From positions 4,698-11,523 of the forward strand of contig DNXU01000491.1 of the NCBI GenBank assembly GCA_003505715.1: a stretch of DNA of 6,826 nucleotides, in the 5' to 3' direction. The position numbers and the translations under genes were made by a program. Source of the stretch: Cyanobacteria bacterium UBA8803. GTDB lineage: Bacteria > Cyanobacteriota > Cyanobacteriia > Cyanobacteriales > Coleofasciculaceae. The notes under the pieces are model-generated. The model did no database searches and was not told the DNA's origin. It was given only the letters and a program-made list of their open reading frames with translations. Positions 1 through 5,547 of the stretch are shown here, piece after piece. Each line of letters begins with the position of its first letter. Position 1 is the stretch's first letter.

Positions 1-37
1 CCAATTACCCATCACCAATTACCCATTACCCATTACC
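1..37. repeat. Degenerate heptanucleotide tandem repeat (CCCATTA type)
   Basis: Five consecutive heptamers read CCAATTA, CCCATCA, CCAATTA, CCCATTA, CCCATTA, followed by CC. The run ends two bases before the stop codon of the minus-strand gene, so it lies in that gene's 3' flank. It probably continues beyond the window edge. Short tandemly repeated heptamers of this kind (STRR-like) are known between genes of filamentous cyanobacteria. No function is evident. Confidence 0.8.
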
Positions 38-39
38 TC

Positions 40-2670
40 TCAAGGGCTTTCACGTAAGTCTCCATCATCCTCTTCGCCTTCACTCAAAGCATTCTCATCA
101 AAAGGAATCATCTCTTCAAACCTGCCTTCCCATAGCATATTTTCTATGTCTGAGTCAAGATATTCTTCTAAAAAATCCTCAACATCTGAGTCTGATGGGG
201 CAGATTTGGCAGCAGCTGGGTCGATTTCGACATCTTCACCCCTTCGGCTAACGCTCAGGTAACCCCTCGCGGGGTCAGGCTCCGGAGTAGATAGATCAAG
301 TATTGCTCCACTCTCCCAACTTGGGAAGATCGTATCTTCATGGGACAAGTCGTGGAGGGCAAACTCTTCCCAATCTTCAGCCAATAACTCCTCCGACATT
401 GGAAATGGCTGATTCTGTAAATCTCCTAGCTCTGATACCTGGGTTGGTGCCACTGTTGGTGGTTCCCAATAATAGCTGGATGGCACCTGCTCTTCCTGAG
501 TGGGGATATCTTCAGGCTCTGGTTCCTCAAAGCTGTGCAGGTCTTTGCTAAGCTGCTGTAGAGTGTTGCGATCGAGTTGAATATCTCGCTCTGACTTATT
601 AACAAGTTCATCGAAGGCCAACAAATTCTCGTCTGGTGAAGCTGAGATATAGCGCTCTTCAACTTGCCTAACGGGGGGTTCAGTTTCTAGAGCTTCCTCT
701 GGTGACCAATGTTCTTCCCTAGTAGTATAGGCTAAAGGAGTTTCTAGGATAGGGCGAGAGTAACTCAAACCCATCTGGTCTAACAAATCTGTTAAAGACG
801 AAATTGTTTCCGGAGCATCTTGTTCACCGACAGCCTGCCGATCCGATGCTGGCAAACTGATGGTAGGTTTAACAAGTGGCTCTTCTACTGCTAAATCGGC
901 TTTAAGGACAGAATCAGCCACTGCATTTTCCAGCAAAAATTCTGCCAAATGCCTTGCTGCTTCTATCGGGGGTGCCGTTGAGGCAGGTTCGGTAGCGGGA
1001 TCGCTAAGACCTTCAAACAGGAATTCTTCAACTGGAAAGGAGTTCGCAATGGAGGAGTTCAGGAATTCAGAAGTTTCTAAACTGCTAAACTCCTGAAGTT
1101 CTAGGTTTTGTGCTTGAGAGGGTAAAACCTCTATAGCCTCTGCATCATGGTTTTCTTCTAAAACCACCTCAGCTCCCATACTGGAGAGATCGAGTGCATC
1201 TGCTGGTGCCGTGCTTAACTCATCCGTCCCGAATAGATTTTCGTATAAATCTTCGCTTTCCAGGTGGTGGCTTGCGGTGGTTGGCTGTAGTTCGGCAGCA
1301 ACATCTGGTATTTCTGCTTCTACATCCAACGGGCTTAGTTCTGCTAAGTTCTCATCTGCCGAACCCAAAAGGACATCTAGCTCTTGAGTATCTGGATTAT
1401 TGGGTATGCTGCTATCCTCAAAGTCCGAGACAGCCTCTTTAGTATGGAGATTGAGTTGGATGAACGTCTCAATCCCATCGTTCTCATCCAGATTTTCAGT
1501 ATCGATCTCATCCAGATTTTCGGTATCGAGTCCTTCAATTGGTTCCCAATCTTGGAAGTTGAGGCTGTCTAAAGAACTTTCTTCAGGGGTTGACCCAGAA
1601 CTTGGGTAGACCGACTCTGGTTCCTGGTGGAGCTGATCGGGCACCTCTACAGAACCCTGATGAATTGTATCAGTAATGGGACTAACCGAGGGGGGGACTA
1701 GCAGAGATGTTAAGGGTAGTGAAGGCCCTGCCAAGGTTTCGGGAATTTTGTAAATGTTGGGATCGGTGAAGTCCAGAGCTGACTGTGGCTGTTTTGCCTC
1801 TGGTGGGGGTTGATTGGGGATCGGTTGGGGAGGATGAGTTACCTCAGACAATTCCCTTGAGGATTGTAAAAGGGTTGATGCTTCTCGTCCCAACAGCTGA
1901 GCTAAGCGATTCACTAAGGCTGTAAATAGTAGCTCTCCTTGCACTCCCAGTCGGTGCATCTTGTCAAGCCCCAGAGATAAAGAGTCTTGATAGCCATGAA
2001 TATCGCGCTCTAGGGTATCAAAGATCGCCCGATGGTTTCCGTCTATTGTCCTGAGCATACCATCGAACTGCGCTTGTAACTGCCGCAGTTGCTCCATACG
2101 CTCTGGTAGCGACAGCACCGTAGCACCCTTGTTAGCTTTTGTCTCTGGTGTCACTTCCTTATTAAGTAACTGAGCCTCCCAATTCACTAGAATTTGGGCG
2201 AGTTGCTGGGTCACGCTTTCCGTAGTGCGGTTGATTGCGTCTCGGGCAAACTCTGAAATCTTTTGCTCTTGGTCAGCCTTCTGCTGGGAAAAGCTATCGC
2301 TTGCTTCCCGCCTCGCATTCTCTAGCTGTCGAATTTCTCGAATCAGAGATTCCCGCTCCTCTCGCAGTGCTGCCAATTCAGCTTGCAGGGGTTTTATCAA
2401 GTCAGCTCGCAAAACTTCCATTTCTCGCGTCACTGCTTGTACGAGCTGCTGGACTGCGGGTGGTTGTTGGGATAGTGAGTTTGTTGGTAGTGGTTCAGAT
2501 GCAGCTCTGAAATTCTGCTGAACAGAAATCAGGTAGCTGCGAACTCGCTCAAGTACCTGACGCTGATCTGCCGCCTCATGCGGCTTAGACCAGGGGAGAC
2601 GGGAGCCAACCTTAGGCAGTATGCTCTCAATATCAGCGAGCAGAGATTGAATATCCTTCTCTTTAGTCAC
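40..2670 (-). CDS. Large acidic coiled-coil protein with a long disordered tail, function unknown
   Basis: I do not recognise this protein. The frame is open from a TTG at 2748 (902 codons). I prefer the GTG at 2670 (876 residues) because it has AAGGG seven bases upstream, whereas the TTG has no ribosome binding site. Residue numbers here count from the TTG; subtract 26 for the GTG. Residues 28-80 look helical and mildly charged. Residues about 97-190 form a Glu/Arg/Gln/Leu-rich coiled coil, and 210-300 are further amphipathic helix. From about 301 to the end the chain is rich in Pro, Ser, Asp and Glu, poor in Lys and Arg, and looks disordered. It ends in a strongly acidic patch (GEEDDGD, 891-897). 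There is no signal peptide or convincing membrane helix, so it is probably cytoplasmic. An 8-residue unit (DTENLDE plus one residue) is duplicated at 408-422. The tail repeats Trp-Glu dipeptides (W401, W761, W793, W811, W873). A scaffold or adaptor role is only inference. It is divergent from the CRP-type gene. Confidence 0.85.
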   Translation of the reverse strand: MTKEKDIQSLLADIESILPKVGSRLPWSKPHEAADQRQVLERVRSYLISVQQNFRAASEPLPTNSLSQQPPAVQQLVQAVTREMEVLRADLIKPLQAELAALREERESLIREIRQLENARREASDSFSQQKADQEQKISEFARDAINRTTESVTQQLAQILVNWEAQLLNKEVTPETKANKGATVLSLPERMEQLRQLQAQFDGMLRTIDGNHRAIFDTLERDIHGYQDSLSLGLDKMHRLGVQGELLFTALVNRLAQLLGREASTLLQSSRELSEVTHPPQPIPNQPPPEAKQPQSALDFTDPNIYKIPETLAGPSLPLTSLLVPPSVSPITDTIHQGSVEVPDQLHQEPESVYPSSGSTPEESSLDSLNFQDWEPIEGLDTENLDEIDTENLDENDGIETFIQLNLHTKEAVSDFEDSSIPNNPDTQELDVLLGSADENLAELSPLDVEAEIPDVAAELQPTTASHHLESEDLYENLFGTDELSTAPADALDLSSMGAEVVLEENHDAEAIEVLPSQAQNLELQEFSSLETSEFLNSSIANSFPVEEFLFEGLSDPATEPASTAPPIEAARHLAEFLLENAVADSVLKADLAVEEPLVKPTISLPASDRQAVGEQDAPETISSLTDLLDQMGLSYSRPILETPLAYTTREEHWSPEEALETEPPVRQVEERYISASPDENLLAFDELVNKSERDIQLDRNTLQQLSKDLHSFEEPEPEDIPTQEEQVPSSYYWEPPTVAPTQVSELGDLQNQPFPMSEELLAEDWEEFALHDLSHEDTIFPSWESGAILDLSTPEPDPARGYLSVSRRGEDVEIDPAAAKSAPSDSDVEDFLEEYLDSDIENMLWEGRFEEMIPFDENALSEGEEDDGDLRESP
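238..275. repeat. Small palindrome-bearing element inside the coiled-coil protein gene
   Basis: ACCCC (262-266) and GGGGT (271-275) form a 5-bp stem around TCGC. Another ACCCC lies at 238-242, separated by a TTCGGCTAACGCTCAGG segment (243-259). In the minus-strand frame this stretch encodes residues about 825-838, an unusually basic patch (R828, R835, R836) in an otherwise acidic tail. The GC-rich hairpin and the charge change suggest a small repetitive element inserted in frame. That is inference, since no second full copy is visible in the window. Confidence 0.35.
1482..1529. repeat. 24-bp tandem duplication within coding sequence
   Basis: Positions 1482-1505 and 1506-1529 are adjacent 24-base copies that differ only at 1498 (A) versus 1522 (G). 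Being a multiple of three, the duplication keeps the frame. On the minus strand it encodes two copies of DTENLDE in the acidic tail of the coiled-coil protein. The near identity points to a recent slippage or unequal-exchange event. Confidence 0.9.
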
Positions 2671-2677
2671 GGTGGAA

Positions 2678-2682
2678 CCCTT
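2678..2682 (-). promoter_or_regulatory. Ribosome binding site favouring the GTG start at 2670
   Basis: Read on the minus strand this is AAGGG, seven bases before the GTG at 2670-2668. The alternative upstream TTG at 2748 is preceded by pyrimidine-rich sequence with no Shine-Dalgarno match. The GTG is also the only other accepted start codon in the first 27 codons. Confidence 0.5.
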
Positions 2683-2748
2683 GGCAAAAACAAGTACAGC
2701 AAAAACGGGAGCGATCGCATTCTCCCTGCCTCTAATGGTAAGCTGCAA

Positions 2749-3153
2749 TAGCGATCAAGCTAGAGGAAAGGTTTGATTAACCAGTTTTGAATGTTAAGAT
2801 TGAGGGATATATAAAAATTTGCCCAAAATCTCAAATTGATTGTTAAAATAGTATACTCTCTATTAAAAGTTTCTCCATATCAGATGCTTTGTGCCACGCA
2901 ATGCGACTCGATCCCTTATACTTGCCTCAAGTAATGACAGAATTAGGGATTAAAGGCACTACTGCTATGGTGTACGCCTCTAGAGATAGGAAAATAACTA
3001 CCGTATTAGCCCTACTGCCTGGTCTTAACAAGTTGCTGAGGTTCCCCTAGCATCACAATGGCCTAGTTATTCTCCCTCTATGGCTATAACGGAAGCAACC
3101 TCATTAATTTTTCAGACTATGGTAACTCACCGTATCTCTCCACGGCGTATACA
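2749..3153. other. Divergent intergenic region with an unassigned 49-codon open frame
   Basis: This 405-base stretch separates the two divergent genes. Its left part (about 2775-2880) is AT-rich and holds the minus-strand promoter candidate. On the plus strand an ATG at 2901 opens a 49-codon frame ending in TAG at 3048-3050. It has no ribosome binding site, and the predicted peptide (which includes MTELGIKGTTAMVYASRDRK) is not one I recognise. It could be a small gene, a decayed fragment or chance. The CRP-type frame is also open upstream of its ATG back to a TAG at 3064, but without another usual start codon. GTATAC occurs at 2851 and 3147. No convincing promoter for the plus-strand gene was found. 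Confidence 0.5.
2806..2834 (-). promoter_or_regulatory. Putative sigma70-type promoter for the coiled-coil protein gene
   Basis: On the minus strand TTGAGA (2834-2829) is followed by exactly 17 bases and then TATATC (2811-2806), in an AT-rich stretch. The -35 hexamer matches consensus at 5 of 6 positions and the -10 at 4 of 6. Transcription would start near 2799, giving a leader of about 130 nt to the GTG start at 2670. This is a pattern match only. Confidence 0.4.
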
Positions 3154-3876
3154 ATGGGGTTTGGCTCCATGGATGACCGATACAGCTCAGACGAAATGAA
3201 CTCCAATGTTAACGAGTTGATTTGCACGGCCCCTTTTTTTGCTGGCTTACCAGAAGCAACGGTACAGCACGCCACTGCTCATGTTGTCACCCGTAAGCAT
3301 CCAGCCAACCGCGTAATCTTGCTGGAGAATGATTGGGGCGGCTCCGTGTACTTCATTTTGGAGGGCTGGGCAAAGATTCGCACCTACAATCTGGATGGTA
3401 AAGAGGTAACCCTCAATATTCTGGGCAAAGGCGAAATTTTTGGCGAAATGGCGGCACTAGATGAAGTACCACGTTCAACCGATGTGATTACCTTAACGGA
3501 GACGTTAATTGGTAGTATCCCAGCTCAGGATTTTATCCAGTTGATTCATACCGAACCCTTAGCTGGCGTCCGCTTGTCTCAGCTGATGGCGAAGCGCCTG
3601 CGTCAAGTCAACCGTAGGTTGCGTCTGCGGGAGTCGGATAGTACCTCCCGCGTGGCAGATACTTTATTGTTTCTTGCCGAGGGGCAAGGAAAACTTAAAC
3701 AGCAAGGAACTGAAATACCTAACTTACCCCATCGCGAGTTAAGCAGCCTAAGTGGATTAGCACGAGAGACTGTAACCAGAGTATTAACCAAGCTGGAGAA
3801 GAAGGGACTGATCATGCGGGATCACGATATCATGTTTATCCCTGATGTGCCTGCATTGGAGCGAATTATCGCCTAA
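3154..3876 (+). CDS. CRP/FNR family transcriptional regulator
   Basis: A 240-residue protein with the full CRP architecture, close to the usual length. Residues about 25-135 are the cyclic-nucleotide-binding-type beta barrel, with the phosphate-cassette signature FGEMAAL (96-102) followed by PRST (106-109). Residues about 136-165 are the long dimerisation helix. Residues about 185-235 are the winged helix-turn-helix. Its recognition helix RETVTRVL (204-211) keeps the Arg-Glu-x-x-x-Arg residues by which E. coli CRP reads TGTGA half-sites. Positions aligning with Thr127 and Ser128 of E. coli CRP read V152 and N153, so cAMP binding may be altered or absent. There are no Fe-S cysteines of the FNR type. 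The start could be ATG 3154 or ATG 3169; the latter has a weak GGGG nine bases upstream. The gene is divergent from the coiled-coil protein gene and is followed after 14 bases by a large inverted repeat. Its targets cannot be told from the sequence. Confidence 0.93.
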   Translation: MGFGSMDDRYSSDEMNSNVNELICTAPFFAGLPEATVQHATAHVVTRKHPANRVILLENDWGGSVYFILEGWAKIRTYNLDGKEVTLNILGKGEIFGEMAALDEVPRSTDVITLTETLIGSIPAQDFIQLIHTEPLAGVRLSQLMAKRLRQVNRRLRLRESDSTSRVADTLLFLAEGQGKLKQQGTEIPNLPHRELSSLSGLARETVTRVLTKLEKKGLIMRDHDIMFIPDVPALERIIA

Positions 3877-3890
3877 TGTGAAAATAGGGA

Positions 3891-4002
3891 GAGGGATAAG
3901 AGATGAGGGAGGAGGGATGAAGGATGCAAGAGAGGAGAGATGTTCATCCGTTGATTGCTTTCTCCGTCTCGTTCATCCCTCCTCCCCCATCCCTCATCCC
4001 TC
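3891..4002. repeat. 31-nt imperfect inverted repeat built from CATCCCT heptamers
   Basis: The left arm (3891-3921) and right arm (3972-4002) are reverse complements at 28 of 31 positions, with a 50-nt spacer. The right arm contains CATCCCT at 3974, 3988 and 3995. The left side is almost pure purine: only six pyrimidines fall in 3881-3940. The element fills the space between the CRP-type stop (3876) and the DUF2232 start (4028). In RNA it would form a long stem that could stop or attenuate read-through, and TTTT follows at 4013-4016. The long spacer and lack of a GC-rich compact stem make it unlike a standard intrinsic terminator. Confidence 0.8.
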
Positions 4003-4027
4003 ACCCTCTCTCTTTTAGTAAATTTGC

Positions 4028-4879
4028 ATGAGCGATCCTTGTGATGATGCCCAATCTTCTCACCGCGATCTGTCCGAGGAAACTGAAAACCAGCCTTTAA
4101 AATCGGAAGCAGCTGAAGACTTTAGTGATAATTTTGATTTAACCGAGAATGAGTTGACCGAGGACACCAATTCAGATCGGCAGCAACCAGTCAGTTTTGG
4201 CTCTCACAGAAAAACTCCTTTTCCAGGGATGAGTTCTTCCGGGCACTCTACTCACGGACAAGGGACTCCCTTAGTGATGGTGGAAACGGCTTTTCTAGCC
4301 AGTACTGCTAGCTTGATTTGGCTGATTAATTACTACTTTCCCCTAGGCCCGGTGCTAAAAATGTTTTTCCCGGTGCCCATTGCTTTGGTATACCTACGAT
4401 GGGGAAATCGGGCATCTTGGATGGCGGCACTTGTCTCTGGGCTTTTACTAGCGGTGCTGCAAGGGCCAGCTCGCAGTATTCTATTCGTGATTCCCTATGG
4501 GTTAATGGGCGTTCAGTTGGGAGCATTGTGGCGACGGCAGGCTCATTGGTTATTCTCAATTGGTATTGGTACGCTGATTGGCACTGTAGGCTTCTTTTTC
4601 CGATTTTGGCTGCTCTCAATCCTTTTAAACGAAGATCTCTGGGTTTATGTCATGACTCAGGTAACCGAACTGGTCGAGTGGGGGTGCCTGAAACTGGGAT
4701 TGCTGATTGAGCCTAGCTTACTTTTGATTCAGGCGATCGCTCTAGTAACGATCTTCCTCAACAATGCCGTTTATTTATTTGTCGTGCATCTAGTAGCCTT
4801 ACTCATGTTCGATCGCTTGGGTAATCCCATTCCCCGACCGCCAAACTGGGTGCAAATTTTACTGGATTATGATGGTTGA
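4028..4879 (+). CDS. DUF2232 family polytopic membrane protein
   Basis: The 283-residue product begins with about 80 hydrophilic, acidic, probably disordered residues. A membrane domain follows, with hydrophobic segments near 83-102, 107-124, 130-148, 150-167, 173-200 and 222-262. Sequences such as FFPVPIALVYLRWGNRASW (113-131) and the arginine-containing loop GPARSILFVIPYG (146-158) match the cyanobacterial branch of DUF2232 (YybS-like), as I recall it. The family's function is not established. It resembles the small integral membrane S-components of ECF transporters, which bind vitamins or their precursors, but no ATPase or T-component gene is in the window. The ATG at 4028 lacks a Shine-Dalgarno sequence; ATG 4229 would remove most of the acidic leader. 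It lies upstream of the CobT-like gene on the same strand, which makes a corrinoid-related role worth testing. Confidence 0.85.
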   Translation: MSDPCDDAQSSHRDLSEETENQPLKSEAAEDFSDNFDLTENELTEDTNSDRQQPVSFGSHRKTPFPGMSSSGHSTHGQGTPLVMVETAFLASTASLIWLINYYFPLGPVLKMFFPVPIALVYLRWGNRASWMAALVSGLLLAVLQGPARSILFVIPYGLMGVQLGALWRRQAHWLFSIGIGTLIGTVGFFFRFWLLSILLNEDLWVYVMTQVTELVEWGCLKLGLLIEPSLLLIQAIALVTIFLNNAVYLFVVHLVALLMFDRLGNPIPRPPNWVQILLDYDG

Positions 4880-5118
4880 GACTAGTTACTCTCTTATGGT
4901 TGTGATGTACAATACTGCTGTGAAGTATAGCTAAGAGATAATTAGCTAGTGCAGCAGGCTTGGAAATAACTATCCAGTTGAAAAAGGATAAAAGCTTACT
5001 GTACAGGCTTTCTTTCCTTCTGCCTGCGTTCGACTGATCTCATGCCGAAGTCTGCCTTCTGCATAGCTGCCTTCACTGCACTAGTACGCACCGATTAGCC
5101 AGAGAGTTAATCCTAGGT
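4880..5118. other. Intergenic leader before the DUF4278 gene, with degenerate CTGCCTT repeats
   Basis: The 239-base gap holds no gene. Its right half (about 5009-5080) is pyrimidine-rich, with repeated CTTCTGC and CTGCCTT words (5017, 5052, 5056 and 5067). These flank a weak hairpin, TTCGAC (5029-5034) against GCCGAA (5044-5049), with five of six pairs. TACAAT at 4908-4913 resembles a -10 box but has no good -35 partner. Whether the downstream pair has its own promoter is therefore unresolved. Confidence 0.45.
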
Positions 5119-5547
5119 ATGTCATTGTTTTTTATCATTCCACTCGCTGCTTTCGTAGTAGCGGCCTATGTCTTCAAACATTCAGCTGACGAAATTGCCT
5201 ATCTGAGCGCAGCAATTGCACTAGTCAGCTTACTTTTGACATTATTATTAGCGCCTTGGCAGATTCAGTTATTGTTGCTCATGCTGGTTGTGTTCAGCAA
5301 CAAGCGGCAGTCACTGTCTAGTAGTCCCTTACCTGAATCTCACTCTGAGGAAGAGGAAAAGACTAAACTGGTTTATCGCGGAGCCTACTATAAAGCTGCT
5401 CCTCCCCAAGTTGACCTGATTGAGGAGGAAATTAAAGGAAAATATCGGGGGCAGGTTTGGAGCGCTCACGATATAGCTAAGGAATCTGTACCTCACCCAA
5501 ACTTGAATCTAAAGTATCGAGGTGTCATAGTTGCCGATAAAACCTAG
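5119..5547 (+). CDS. Membrane-anchored DUF4278 domain protein
   Basis: The 142-residue protein starts with hydrophobic segments at 3-19 and 28-59, the second broken by P46-W47 and probably a hairpin or two short helices. A charged linker follows (65-83, including SEEEE). The C-terminal 84-138 matches the small cyanobacterial DUF4278 domain, with its three YRG motifs at Y86, Y109 and Y133, an APPQVD segment (94-99) and GKYRGQ (107-112). The YRG motifs are spaced 23 and 24 residues apart. Function is unknown. Many DUF4278 proteins, as I recall them, are soluble and short, so the N-terminal membrane anchor stands out. The charged domain probably lies in the cytoplasm, where the next gene's product works, but topology is inferred. 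The ATG at 5119 has only a distant purine stretch (5101-5106) as a possible ribosome site. Its last 17 bases overlap the CobT-like gene. Confidence 0.82.
   Translation: MSLFFIIPLAAFVVAAYVFKHSADEIAYLSAAIALVSLLLTLLLAPWQIQLLLLMLVVFSNKRQSLSSSPLPESHSEEEEKTKLVYRGAYYKAAPPQVDLIEEEIKGKYRGQVWSAHDIAKESVPHPNLNLKYRGVIVADKT
5519..5524 (+). promoter_or_regulatory. Shine-Dalgarno GAGGTG for the CobT-like gene, inside the DUF4278 gene
   Basis: GAGGTG sits six bases before TTG 5531 and is the best ribosome binding site in this area. It overlaps codons for R134, G135 and V136 of the DUF4278 protein, part of its conserved third YRG motif. It supports the TTG start and translational coupling of the two genes, although the match could be a by-product of the protein motif. 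Confidence 0.5.

Noticed and set aside
2225..2521. 98-codon plus-strand open frame opposite the coiled-coil region.
   Set aside because: Antisense to coding sequence; its Ser/Arg/Cys-rich composition is what the complement of Glu/Leu/Arg-rich codons produces.
2836..2857. Plus-strand promoter TTGATT ... TATACT for the CRP-type gene.
   Set aside because: The spacing is only ten bases, too short for a sigma70-type promoter.
3877..4027. CRISPR-like array suggested by repeated CATCCCT units.
   Set aside because: Units are seven bases, contiguous and degenerate, with no regular spacers and no cas genes nearby.
4399..4710. 103-codon plus-strand open frame inside the DUF2232 gene.
   Set aside because: It is in another frame of a gene with clear membrane-protein coding character and has no family features.
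4908..4913. TACAAT as a -10 box for the DUF4278 gene.
   Set aside because: No acceptable -35 hexamer at 16-18 bases upstream, and it is about 200 bases from the start codon.
5097..5113. AGCCAGAGAG resembles the start of a B12-box (cobalamin riboswitch) ahead of the DUF4278/CobT-like pair.
   Set aside because: Only the first bases fit. The conserved GAGACCTGCC part is missing and no matching riboswitch stems were seen upstream.
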